Source of the DNA: an uncultured Verrucomicrobiota bacterium
GTDB taxonomy: Bacteria > Verrucomicrobiota > Verrucomicrobiia > Limisphaerales > UBA9464
NCBI GenBank assembly: GCA_903864375.1
Contig: CAIPFS010000130.1
Span: 1-7,873 of the forward strand
Direction: 5' to 3'
Length of the DNA: 7,873 nt
The notes beneath the pieces are model-generated. The model saw only the letters and a list, made by a program, of their open reading frames with translations, had not been told where the DNA came from and searched no databases. Every line of letters starts with the position of its first letter. Position 1 is the stretch's first letter. The translations under genes and the position numbers were made by a program. This document shows positions 1-7,110 of the stretch, piece after piece.

Positions 1-152
1 GCCCAGACCATGCTGAGGCCGGAATAAACAATCAATCCGGCAAGCCCCAGTCGAATGCGCTCCTGAACGGAGGGACGGATTCGATGTCCAACGGTCAGGC
101 CCACCACTCCGCCGACGATGATTCCGCCGACATTCAGCAGGGTGCCGATCAT
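1..152 (-). CDS. DUF554 family membrane protein, N-terminal part (runs off the left edge)
   Basis: The minus strand opens with ATG at 152 and stays open for 50 codons to the window edge. The protein begins MIGTLLNVGGIIVGGVVGL and continues with a basic stretch (GHRIRPSVQERIRLGL) and a second hydrophobic run (AGLIVYSGLSMVW). This is the characteristic start of the DUF554 family (YdfK/YqgA-like), small integral membrane proteins of unknown function that begin MIGT.xN...IIxGG and continue in alternating Gly-rich helices. Only about the first fifth of the usual length is present. The next possible in-frame start upstream is a TTG at 161-159, which is less likely because family members start at the MIGT methionine. 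The gene lies 63 bases downstream of the TPR gene on the same strand, so the two may be co-transcribed. No terminator is seen between them. The family assignment is from memory of the motif. Confidence 0.82.
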   Translation of the reverse strand, partial: MIGTLLNVGGIIVGGVVGLTVGHRIRPSVQERIRLGLAGLIVYSGLSMVW

Positions 153-215
153 GGGGCGCAATCCGGATGGTTGGGGGATGCCGATCCTTGAACTGCCGGC
201 ACCCGGGCAGGGAGG

Positions 216-1172
216 TTACTTTTTTGCACGGAAGCCTTTGGGCAAAGCCGGGTTTTCCGGCTCAGGGGCAGCGGAAGCCTTGGGGGCACGGGCAGCCGGC
301 TCCACGGCGGGTTCGGACGGCGGGACGGCGGCCTCTTCGGGAAGGCCCAGACGCTGCCGCGCCTTTTTTGCCGCGGCGGTTTCGGGGTAATCCCGCACAA
401 TGCGCTGGAGGGTGACCATGGCCTTATCCGTCTGATTGAGCTTTCCGGAGTAAATGTTCACCAGATGGATGGCCGTCCATCCCCATTTCTCGCGGGGCAA
501 TTTCCTCTGTAGGACGTCTTCCAGTTCCAGGGCAGCAGCCAGGTAGTTGTTCAAATCCTTCTCGTAGATTTCGGCGATCCGGATGGCCACGTGTTGTTCA
601 TTGGGGTGCCGCTTGAGGTACGCCCGCATCATGTTCAAGGCATCCATGTGGTTGCCTTTGGCCCATTCTGTCTCCGCCGCCTCGTATTCCTTGTCCGTGG
701 GTGGAAGGTAGTTCTCCGCCATGACGGCCTGCCCCGCCCGTCCGCCGAAATATTGCGCGGCGTCCCAAGCTGCCAGCACCCCCAGGATCACGAGGCACAG
801 GAGAAACAGGGCCATGTCAGTAATGGCGGTCGCCCGGTCTTTTCGCGAAGCCTCTTCCAGAGAGGCTGCTCCCGGCGGCGTGACGCTCAAAACCGCCACC
901 GGGGGCGCACCGATGGTGGCCGTCGTGTTGCTGGTGGCGAGGGTCCCGGCCAGGCCCGTCCGGCTGGTTGAATCGGGAGCGGGTGCGGGTGGGGTGGCCG
1001 TGTTTGCCGAGGTTGCGGTTGTATCGCGGTTGGCCGCCTCGTTCAGTTGTTCGATCTTCCGCTCCGTGGAGCGGACCACATCCCGACGGTCAGCGGCCCG
1101 GAATCGAAAAAAGAAAAGGACCGCCAGCACCAGCAGGACTGCATACGCCAAGGGTCGGACAACAGGTTTCAT
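216..1172 (-). CDS. TPR-repeat membrane protein with two transmembrane segments
   Basis: This is a 318-residue protein. In order it has a first membrane helix at about residues 7-22 (AYAVLLVLAVLFFF), a charged, possibly coiled stretch at 27-48, a Thr/Ala/Pro-rich linker at 50-105, a second helix at about 116-137 (ITDMALFLLCLVILGVLAAW), three degenerate TPR-like helical pairs at about 163-272, and a Pro/Ala/Glu-rich tail from 280 to the end (LPKGFRAKK). Both termini are predicted on the same side of the membrane, most likely cytoplasmic, leaving the Thr/Pro linker outside. TPRs bind other proteins, so a scaffold or assembly role is possible, but no partner can be named. ATG 1172 is preferred over an in-frame GTG at 1235, because the 21 extra codons would be read through a hairpin and repeat region and would put MVFPGKSLFPGN before a normal membrane start. 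DUF554 follows on the same strand, and glk is divergent. The exact function is unknown. Confidence 0.82.
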   Translation of the reverse strand: MKPVVRPLAYAVLLVLAVLFFFRFRAADRRDVVRSTERKIEQLNEAANRDTTATSANTATPPAPAPDSTSRTGLAGTLATSNTTATIGAPPVAVLSVTPPGAASLEEASRKDRATAITDMALFLLCLVILGVLAAWDAAQYFGGRAGQAVMAENYLPPTDKEYEAAETEWAKGNHMDALNMMRAYLKRHPNEQHVAIRIAEIYEKDLNNYLAAALELEDVLQRKLPREKWGWTAIHLVNIYSGKLNQTDKAMVTLQRIVRDYPETAAAKKARQRLGLPEEAAVPPSEPAVEPAARAPKASAAPEPENPALPKGFRAKK

Positions 1173-1187
1173 CGCCAGGAAGGATAT

Positions 1188-1202
1188 AACCGCGAAGCGG
1201 TT
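1188..1202. repeat. Compact inverted repeat upstream of the TPR gene
   Basis: AACCGC-GAA-GCGGTT is a perfect 6-bp stem around a 3-base loop. It begins 16 bases upstream of the TPR gene ATG. It could be a hairpin in the 5' leader of that gene or a protein-binding dyad. Confidence 0.55.
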
Positions 1203-1203
1203 A

Positions 1204-1231
1204 CCGGGGAAAAGTGATTTTCCGGGGAAAA
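1204..1231. repeat. Direct repeat CCGGGGAAAA x2 containing a hairpin
   Basis: CCGGGGAAAA occurs at 1204-1213 and again at 1222-1231, 18 bases apart start to start. Between and overlapping them is an inverted repeat, GGAAAA-GTGA-TTTTCC (1208-1223), a 6-bp stem with a 4-base loop. A weaker CCAC-TTCC-GTGG dyad follows at 1232-1243. All sit in the divergent spacer between the TPR gene and glk, where operators would be expected. The regulator is unknown. Confidence 0.5.
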
Positions 1232-1371
1232 CCACTTCCGTGGACTCATGACCCTCGTCGGTTTGTCCGCCAGTCGGGTGTTTCCACGTGCAGGATTTCT
1301 GAGTTCCCGTTCTTTTTCAAGGGACAGGCCCTGGCCGGTTTGGTTACCTCCCGGTCGCCAAATTCGACATC

Positions 1372-2385
1372 ATGACCATTTTCGCCGGTGACATTGGTGG
1401 GACGAGTGCCCGTCTGGGGCTGTTCGAGATCCGTGACGGGGGGATGCACCCCATCGTCAAGGAGGTGTATCGCTGCCGGGATTTTGGCTCCCTGGAGGAA
1501 ATCGTGGCCCGGTTCCGGTCCCGTCATGCCGGTCCGGTGCAGGGAGCAACCGTCGGGATCGCCGGCCCCGTCGTTCGGGGGAGCGTCATCACCCCCAATC
1601 TCCCGTGGTACGTCCATTCGGGTCCCGTGGCGGAGGCGATGGGCGTGGCCCATGTGGAGCTGATCAACGATTTGGTGGCCAATGCCTATGGAGCGGCAGC
1701 CTTGTCGCCGGCGGACTTTGAAGTGCTTCAGGAAGGGCAGGCTGATCCCGAGGGGCACGCGTGCATTATCTCCGCTGGCACCGGTCTTGGACAAGCCGGC
1801 TTCTTTTTTGACGGACGGTTCCGCCGCCCCATGCCGAGTGAAGGGGGGCATGCTGATTTCGCCCCCCAAAACGACGCGGAAGTGGAACTTCTCCGCTTTC
1901 TTCAGGGGCGACTCGGCCATGTCAGCTACGAACGGGTTTTATCGGGGCCCGGACTCGTGAACATCTACGAATTCCTGACGTTCGCCGGACGGGGGGAGGA
2001 GTCTTCGGCGCTACGGCAGGAGTTGAGCCAGCCGGGTGTGGGCGGTGCCGGGGCCATTTCCCGTGCGGCCCTGAACGGGACATCGAGCCGGGCCTCGATG
2101 GCTCTGGATCAATTTGTCGCGATCTACGGAGCTGCGGCCGGGAATCTGGCGCTGACCTTCAAGGCAACAGGCGGTGTTTTCATTGGCGGCGGCATCGCTC
2201 CCCAGATATTGCCCCGGCTTCGTGGGGAATTGTTTTTGCAGACCTTTCTGGACAAGGGCCGGATGCGCCCACTTCTGGCGGCAATGACCGTCCGGGTCAT
2301 TCTGAATGATGAATGTGCCCTGCTAGGCTCCGCTCTGCACGCGGCGCTGGCCCTCGGGGGCATGAGCCAGAGTTGGGTCCGCTAG
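1372..2385 (+). CDS. glk: Glucokinase (Glk family)
   Basis: It phosphorylates glucose with ATP to give glucose-6-phosphate in the cytoplasm, the entry step to glycolysis and to the Pgm branch encoded nearby. The 337-residue protein (E. coli Glk is 321) has the ATP phosphate loop GDIGGTSARL at residues 6-15, the catalytic aspartate in ELIND (D100), AGTGLGQAGF at 135-144, the sugar-binding EGGHADFAP (E157 and H160), GHVSYERVLSGPGLVNIYE at 182-200 with E187, and the C-terminal GGVFIGGGIAP at 267-277 and DKGRM. Catalytic and sugar-contact residues fall at the same numbers as in E. coli Glk, so the enzyme should be active. It belongs to the Glk family (PF02685), not the ROK family, since no ROK zinc motif is seen. 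The ATG at 1372 places the phosphate loop at the normal distance. No ribosome-binding site is visible. It is transcribed alone, divergent from the TPR gene and convergent with the permease gene, with 21 bases between stop codons. Confidence 0.96.
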   Translation: MTIFAGDIGGTSARLGLFEIRDGGMHPIVKEVYRCRDFGSLEEIVARFRSRHAGPVQGATVGIAGPVVRGSVITPNLPWYVHSGPVAEAMGVAHVELINDLVANAYGAAALSPADFEVLQEGQADPEGHACIISAGTGLGQAGFFFDGRFRRPMPSEGGHADFAPQNDAEVELLRFLQGRLGHVSYERVLSGPGLVNIYEFLTFAGRGEESSALRQELSQPGVGGAGAISRAALNGTSSRASMALDQFVAIYGAAAGNLALTFKATGGVFIGGGIAPQILPRLRGELFLQTFLDKGRMRPLLAAMTVRVILNDECALLGSALHAALALGGMSQSWVR

Positions 2386-2406
2386 TGTCATTTTGGTAAC
2401 ACGACA

Positions 2407-4137
2407 TTAGGCGCGGAAGAGTTGTCCCATCCTCCGGCCCATCAACCTACCTGCGACGAGTAGCGAGAGGGTCAGGAGCACCATGGCAATGACGCCCATG
2501 GCGCAGGCAACGGCCGGGGCGTGCGGATCAATCCGTCCCAGCAACTGCCACATCTGCTTGGTGATGGGAAAGTACTGTTCCCGTTGAGCCAGAATGAGGC
2601 TGTCGCTGACCTCGAGCATGGCGAAGGCGAAGGTCAGAATGAATCCCCCGATCAGGTTTGCGGAAATGAGCGGAGCGGTGATCCGTTGAAAGGTATACCA
2701 GGGGGAGGCACCAAAGCCGGCACTCGCCTCCTCCAGCAGCACGCTGGTCTGCTGGAAGCCGGCACAGGCCGCCCTCACCATGTAGGGCAAACGCCGGACG
2801 CTGTAGCTGACAATCAACAGGAAGGTGGGATTGACCCGGGGATCGATCCAGCTTTTGAGAACGGCATGCCGTTGTTCGTTGATTTCAAAGCCGGCAAAAT
2901 AGCCGAAGGCAAGGACCAGTCCCGGGAGGGCCAGGGGGAGCATGGCGATGGCATCCAAAAATGGGGCAATGCGGAGTCGCGAGCGGGTGATGATCCAGCC
3001 CAGACCGATGCCCAGGACCAAATCCACGGCGGCGCTGGCAGACGCGTAGTAAAGACTGTTGCCGATGGAACTGAGCGTCAGTCGTTGGTCAACGACCTCG
3101 CGATAGTTGGCCAGGGTCCAGGCATCGGGCAGGACCGTGAAGAACCAGCGACCGGCGAAGGACGAAAGAATCACCGACAAATGGGGAAGGAGGGCCAGTC
3201 CAAGAAGCACCGCCCCGCCACCCCAAATCAAAGCGAGCTGGCCCCTGGAGGCGGGCACTTGAGCGCCGTGGGATGTTCCGCGGGCGAGTGTGGCATAGGA
3301 ACGGCGTCCGATGATCCGTTGTGAGACAAAAAAAAGTCCCAGGGAAAGAGCCAGCACGACCACGATTAACGAAAATCCCTGGGGATTGGTATTCAGGTCG
3401 TTCAGGGCATCAAAAATCTGGACGGAGGTCACCCGGCTGAATCCGGTGACCAGGGGGGTGCCGAGATCAGTAAACGACCAAATCCAGACAATGATCGCTC
3501 CGGAGAACCAGCCGGGCAGGACCAGGGGCAGGGTAATCGTCCGAAACAACCTCCCGTCGTCCGCCCCCATGTTTCTGGCAGCGTCGCGGAGGGCGGGGTC
3601 GATATTCGCGAGGGCGGCCGAGACGGACAGGAGCAGAATAGGATAGAGACTCAATATCTGCAGCAGCGCGACGCCCCAGAATCCGCCGGCGGCGAGCCAG
3701 TCGATGGGGTGCTTGGGATCCATCCAGCCGAGGTGAATGAAGAAGAGGTTCACCGAGCCGAACCGGGCCAGCAGTTGTTTGAGGCCGATGGCCCCCACAA
3801 AGGGGGGCATGATCATGGGAATCAGGAGGAGGGAGCTCAGGGCAGTCCGCCCGGCAAATTCCAGCCGGTTCAAAGCGACGGCCAAAGGGAAAACCACAAG
3901 CGAACATCCCAACACCGTGAGCGTGGCCAGGGCGATGGAATTGAAGAGGGACGCTCGCAAAATGGCGTTGGTCGCGAGGAGCCCGAAATAGTTGAAGGTG
4001 AATTCACCCTCGAGTCCGAAGCCCCGCCGCAGCATGAAGGCGACGGGATAAACCAGGAAGACCGCCAGAAAGGCGCCCAGGCCCATCAGGAAGGCCAGGT
4101 TCCCGTAACCCATTTTTCGAACGGCGGTGGACTTCAT
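2407..4137 (-). CDS. ABC transporter permease, fused two-domain Fe3+/thiamine type
   Basis: This 576-residue integral inner-membrane protein has about 12 hydrophobic segments, roughly at residues 13-35, 66-90, 98-118, 150-175, 207-228, 256-275, 300-325, 358-384, 392-415, 437-455, 492-515 and 543-565. Two binding-protein-dependent permease domains lie in tandem. Each carries an EAA loop that docks on the ATPase: LRDAARNMGADDGRLFRTITLPL at about 183-205 (motif in parts) and EEASAGFGASPWYTF at 469-483. The fused layout and length match the FbpB/AfuB/ThiP family (ferric iron, thiamine, sometimes other substrates). The substrate cannot be read from the sequence. The start at 4137 is 14 bases after the pgm stop, so the two genes probably share a transcript. 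No ATPase or substrate-binding protein gene lies in the window, and glk beyond its 3' end points the other way, so the partners must be elsewhere. Confidence 0.92.
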   Translation of the reverse strand: MKSTAVRKMGYGNLAFLMGLGAFLAVFLVYPVAFMLRRGFGLEGEFTFNYFGLLATNAILRASLFNSIALATLTVLGCSLVVFPLAVALNRLEFAGRTALSSLLLIPMIMPPFVGAIGLKQLLARFGSVNLFFIHLGWMDPKHPIDWLAAGGFWGVALLQILSLYPILLLSVSAALANIDPALRDAARNMGADDGRLFRTITLPLVLPGWFSGAIIVWIWSFTDLGTPLVTGFSRVTSVQIFDALNDLNTNPQGFSLIVVVLALSLGLFFVSQRIIGRRSYATLARGTSHGAQVPASRGQLALIWGGGAVLLGLALLPHLSVILSSFAGRWFFTVLPDAWTLANYREVVDQRLTLSSIGNSLYYASASAAVDLVLGIGLGWIITRSRLRIAPFLDAIAMLPLALPGLVLAFGYFAGFEINEQRHAVLKSWIDPRVNPTFLLIVSYSVRRLPYMVRAACAGFQQTSVLLEEASAGFGASPWYTFQRITAPLISANLIGGFILTFAFAMLEVSDSLILAQREQYFPITKQMWQLLGRIDPHAPAVACAMGVIAMVLLTLSLLVAGRLMGRRMGQLFRA

Positions 4138-4151
4138 TGAATTCGGGAGGA

Positions 4152-5792
4152 TCAGGCCAGGGCGGTGGTCAGAAGGGACTGTGCTTGTTGCACGACCTGG
4201 GAGAGATGGTCCGGACCGTGAAAGCTCTCGGCGTATAGCTTGTAAATATTCTCGGTTCCGGAAGGCCGGGCGGCAAACCAGGCGGAAGCCGTCTCCACCT
4301 TCAATCCGCCGATGCTCGCTCCGTTTCCGGGAGCCTGGGTCAAAACCTGCGTGATCGGCTCACCGGCCAGGGTGGGGGCCGTGATGGAACCCGGAACCAA
4401 TTTCTTAAAGCGGGCCTTTTGTTCGGGTGAAGCCGGAGCATCAATCCGCGTGTAGGCCGGTGTCCCGCATCGCGTGGTCAATTCCTCGTAGTACTTCCCA
4501 GGATCGGTTCCGGTGACGGCGGTGATCTCGGCCGCCAGCAAGCCGAGCAGCAACCCGTCCTTGTCGGTGCTCCATGCGGTTCCATCCTTCCGGAGAAAGC
4601 TGGCACCGGCGCTTTCCTCGCCCCCGAAGCAGCAGGAACCGTTAAAGAGTCCCGGGGCAAACCACTTGAAGCCAACGGGAACCTCCAGCAGGCTCCGGCC
4701 ACGCCCCGCAACCACGCGGTCAATCATCCGGCTGCTGACGACGGTCTTTCCCACCCGGGAGGTTGTCGGCCAGTCCGGTCGATTCTGAAGGAGATAGTCG
4801 ATCGCCACCGAAAGGTAATGATTGGGGTTCATCAACCCGGCACCGGGCGTGACAATGCCGTGGCGGTCGGCATCGGGATCATTGCCAAAGGCGACGTCAT
4901 ACTGGTCCTTGAGACGAACCAGCCCCGTCATGGCATAGGGACTGGAGCAGTCCATCCGGATTTTCCCGTCGTGATCGACGGTCATGAAGGCAAAGGTGGG
5001 ATCGATGACCGGGTTGACCACCGTGAGATGGAGTCCGTATCGGCGGGCAATCGGTTCCCAATAAGCCAACGAGGCACCCCCCAGCGGGTCCACTCCAATC
5101 CGGATTCCTTTTTGCCGGATGGCATCGAGGTTGAGGACCTTCCCGAGCCCTTCGACATAGGGGGTGATAAAGTCGTGGATGTGGATTCCAGGCGCCTGCT
5201 GGGTCTGGGGCCACGGCAAACGCCGAACCCCCTGGTTTCGACCCCGAAGCAGTTCGTTGGCCCGGTCCTGAATCCAGCCGGTGGCATCGGTGTCGGCAGG
5301 GCCACCATTGGGTGGATTGTATTTGAAACCGCCGTCCTGGGGCGGGTTGTGGGACGGGGTGATGATCAGGCCGTCGCACAGGGCGCTGGTGCGACCGCGG
5401 TTCCCTTCCAAAATGGCCACGGAAATGGCCGGCGTGGGTGTAAATCCGTCGATCCCGGCGTAAGCCGTGTCCACGCCATTGGCTGCCAGGACCTCAAGGG
5501 CGGTGCGTTCAGCCGATCGCGAGATCGCGTGGGTATCCTTGCCGACGAAAAGTCTCCCCCGATCACCCTGCGTTCGTCGATAATCACAAACCGCCTGGGT
5601 GATGGCGGCGATGTGGGCGTCGGTGAAGGTTCCATCGAAGGGCGATCCCCGGTGGCCACTGGTTCCGAAGCTGACCGCCTCGACGGGGTTGGTCGGATCG
5701 GGAAAACGATCCCAATAGGCGCGTTCCAGGGCGCCGACGTCAATCAACTGGGAGGGCAGGGGAGGCTGACCCGGAAGAGCTTGAACCGACAT
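4152..5792 (-). CDS. pgm: Phosphoglucomutase, alpha-D-glucose phosphate-specific
   Basis: This cytoplasmic enzyme interconverts glucose-6-phosphate and glucose-1-phosphate, linking glycolysis to glycogen and nucleotide-sugar synthesis. At 546 residues it equals E. coli Pgm in length. Visible motifs are FGTSGHRG at 42-49 (substrate phosphate region of domain 1), the active-site loop ITPSHNPPQDGGFKYNPPNG at 144-163 with the phosphorylated serine S147, the Mg2+ loop DPDADRHG at 305-312, the sugar-binding GEESAG at 391-396, and the phosphate-binding RPSGTEN at 509-515 in domain 4. All four domains are present in order and no key residue is missing. The ATG at 5792 gives the usual N-terminal length. 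It is the first gene of a probable two-gene unit with the ABC permease. No ribosome-binding site is seen; the ATG is preceded by a C-rich tract. Together with glk it completes the route from glucose to glucose-1-phosphate. Confidence 0.97.
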   Translation of the reverse strand: MSVQALPGQPPLPSQLIDVGALERAYWDRFPDPTNPVEAVSFGTSGHRGSPFDGTFTDAHIAAITQAVCDYRRTQGDRGRLFVGKDTHAISRSAERTALEVLAANGVDTAYAGIDGFTPTPAISVAILEGNRGRTSALCDGLIITPSHNPPQDGGFKYNPPNGGPADTDATGWIQDRANELLRGRNQGVRRLPWPQTQQAPGIHIHDFITPYVEGLGKVLNLDAIRQKGIRIGVDPLGGASLAYWEPIARRYGLHLTVVNPVIDPTFAFMTVDHDGKIRMDCSSPYAMTGLVRLKDQYDVAFGNDPDADRHGIVTPGAGLMNPNHYLSVAIDYLLQNRPDWPTTSRVGKTVVSSRMIDRVVAGRGRSLLEVPVGFKWFAPGLFNGSCCFGGEESAGASFLRKDGTAWSTDKDGLLLGLLAAEITAVTGTDPGKYYEELTTRCGTPAYTRIDAPASPEQKARFKKLVPGSITAPTLAGEPITQVLTQAPGNGASIGGLKVETASAWFAARPSGTENIYKLYAESFHGPDHLSQVVQQAQSLLTTALA

Positions 5793-5838
5793 GGGGGCAG
5801 GCTACCGGAGCATTCGGGCGGGCGGAAGCCAGATTCCA

Positions 5839-5867
5839 TTGACAATCCCCGGTCGCGGGCCAGTTTA
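5839..5867 (+). promoter_or_regulatory. Possible promoter for the 5873 small ORF
   Basis: A perfect TTGACA lies at 5839-5844. With a 17-base spacer the -10 position falls on AGTTTA (5862-5867), which matches the consensus poorly; nearby TTTATC is alternative. Transcription would start at or next to the ATG at 5873, implying a leaderless message. The -35 box is convincing and the -10 box is weak. Confidence 0.35.
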
Positions 5868-5872
5868 TCTTC

Positions 5873-6097
5873 ATGGAGAACGGGTCCTATTATGATCGCC
5901 GGGGTACGGTGACCCTCGGCAGCCTGACCTTTGAACAGGCGGTCCGGATGCTCAGTCACCCGCTCCACGTGGTTGTTCCGGAGTCCGAAATCTCCCGCCC
6001 GCAGCCGGTCCGTCGTTCGGCAGAGTCCGCTCGCCCCCACTCTTCGCTTCAGACCTCAAATGCCGATTGCACCACCCGCGCCAGGCCGGTGATGTAA
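5873..6097 (+). CDS. Possible small protein of unknown function (74 residues)
   Basis: An ATG at 5873 opens 74 codons in the 256-base gap between pgm and the GAF gene. It is divergent from pgm and convergent with the GAF gene, whose last 49 bases it overlaps on the opposite strand. The first 46 residues look protein-like (MENGSYYDRRGTVTLGSLTF, then EQAVRMLSHPLHVVVPESEI) and use the G/C-ending codons typical of its neighbours. The C-terminal third is Arg/Ser-rich and less convincing. There is no signal peptide, membrane segment or motif that I recognise. A perfect TTGACA box 34 bases ahead of the ATG supports expression. If it is not translated, the region would simply be an intergenic spacer. 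The call rests on codon use and promoter position only. Confidence 0.42.
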   Translation: MENGSYYDRRGTVTLGSLTFEQAVRMLSHPLHVVVPESEISRPQPVRRSAESARPHSSLQTSNADCTTRARPVM

Positions 6098-6768
6098 TTC
6101 AAAGTGGTTTCCTGGGCCAGAAAGCTGGCTCCATCGGCATCCAGAGAGTCGACGTTCAGCAATCCAATGCTGATCTGGCGCGGAGCTCCGCCCCAGGTTC
6201 GTGTGGACCGGAACAGCGGCACGCTGACCACCGAGTTGACTCCCTGCAGCATTTCGATTTCTCGATCGGACCATCCGAATTCCCGCATCTGGTCCGCTGT
6301 GGACAACCCCCGCAGGTCCCGATAGTTGGCTTCCTGCCGCTGTTTTTTGAAGACTTTCCCCCCGAACCCCTTGTCGATGGAGAAGACGAGGTTGGCATCG
6401 GGATAGCCCGCCATGCCCAGTTGGTAAAATTGGACAAACGTGGGGCGAAACAGACGGGTGGGAGGGAATCGCTTGAGCATCACGTTGACCCGGAGCCTGG
6501 GTTTGCGTCCATTGATGGTCGCCGTGTCGATCCATTGCTTGAAAAAACCGTCCAGCAGCTTCTCCCGGACATCCCGCAGGGATTTTGAGGGACGGAAGAC
6601 GGCGTAATATTCGGTGACGGCCAGAACGAGCATGGCCCCGATGTAGGAAACCACCTTATATTGGGGCTGATTGGCGTACAGCGAAGCCATCAAGGCCGCG
6701 GCCAGGGGGATGGCGCGTCCCGCCAGGGCAAGGACGTAACGACTGTACATCGGGAATATCGTGCCCAT
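6049..6768 (-). CDS. Membrane-anchored GAF-domain protein
   Basis: This protein of about 239 residues has two N-terminal hydrophobic helices (about 11-31, YVLALAGRAIPLAAALMASLY region, and 39-58, VVSYIGAMLVLAVTEYYAVF) followed by a cytoplasmic domain from about 66 to the end. The C-terminal part has the GAF signature layout: VNSVVSVPLFRS at 177-188, then ISIGLLNVDSLDAD at 199-212, then a final helix. GAF domains bind small ligands or mediate dimerisation in signalling proteins. Here no kinase, cyclase, phosphodiesterase or helix-turn-helix output follows, so it may be a stand-alone sensor or may act through a partner. Three starts are possible: TTG 6786, ATG 6768 and ATG 6750. I chose 6768. 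ATG 6750 (MYSRYVLAL) is nearly as good. No ribosome-binding site decides between them. It is on the same strand as pgm but separated by 256 bases, so it is probably an independent unit. Confidence 0.78.
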   Translation of the reverse strand: MGTIFPMYSRYVLALAGRAIPLAAALMASLYANQPQYKVVSYIGAMLVLAVTEYYAVFRPSKSLRDVREKLLDGFFKQWIDTATINGRKPRLRVNVMLKRFPPTRLFRPTFVQFYQLGMAGYPDANLVFSIDKGFGGKVFKKQRQEANYRDLRGLSTADQMREFGWSDREIEMLQGVNSVVSVPLFRSTRTWGGAPRQISIGLLNVDSLDADGASFLAQETTLNYITGLARVVQSAFEV

Positions 6769-6786
6769 GCGAGGTCGTCTGGGCAA

Positions 6787-7110
6787 ATGGTACCTTTATC
6801 GCGTGCGTTCTGACATCGGACACCGTCGGATTGGTATTCCGCCACATCCGCTTCCTTGAATACCCCTCATGGCCCGAGGGCATACTTTCGGGAGGTCGAC
6901 CGGTAGAGGGTAACCAAGGGAAAATGGGCGGACGGTGGCAAGGTTGCAAGGTCGCAAGCGACGGGTTGAACGGCTCGACATCCAGGGAGACTACCCCATC
7001 AAACAGACAATGGCGGTCCTGGAGGGCAACCGTCCCGGCGGGGTGGGTGGTAAGGAGGGCGAAGCTCCCTGGGGTCAAATTCGATGGGGACGAAAGATCC
7101 CAACAATCTC
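6787..7110. other. Gene-free stretch between the GAF gene and the small membrane protein gene
   Basis: No credible gene is seen in these 324 bases. The open frames here have the wrong amino-acid make-up (Trp/Arg/Pro/Gly-rich) and run antisense into real genes. It holds an imperfect triple octamer repeat (6938-6961), a CCCGA...TCGGG dyad with GU extension (6873-6892), a palindromic GGTCGACC (6894-6901), and one arm of the inverted repeat described at 7087-7124. No tRNA-like cloverleaf was found. Confidence 0.6.
6938..6961. repeat. Short tandem octamer repeat
   Basis: GCAAGGTT, GCAAGGTC and GCAAGCGA follow one another without gaps. The first two differ by one base; the third shares the first five. 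Such GCAAGGT runs are a common form of intergenic simple repeat; no function is implied. Confidence 0.5.

Noticed and set aside
193..210. Possible terminator hairpin CTGCC...GGCAG between the TPR and DUF554 genes
   Set aside because: Only five pairs, an eight-base loop and no T-tract. It does not support a terminator.
1246..1920. 224-codon open frame on the minus strand
   Set aside because: It is antisense to the first half of glk, whose motifs are unmistakable. The product has no motif and a Pro/His/Asp-rich make-up.
2386..2406. Possible bidirectional terminator between glk and the permease gene
   Set aside because: The 21-base gap has only a TGTC...GACA pairing of four bases around a 12-base loop and no T-tract on either strand.
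2521..3324. 267-codon open frame on the plus strand
   Set aside because: It is antisense to the ABC permease and encodes a Gln/Gly/Asp-rich sequence with no hydrophobic core, typical of the complement of a membrane protein gene.
4818..5912. 364-codon open frame on the plus strand
   Set aside because: It is fully antisense to pgm, which has every catalytic motif. The frame is open because the pgm codon usage avoids TTA, CTA and TCA in that phase. The translation is Gly/Asp/Arg-rich without recognisable motifs.
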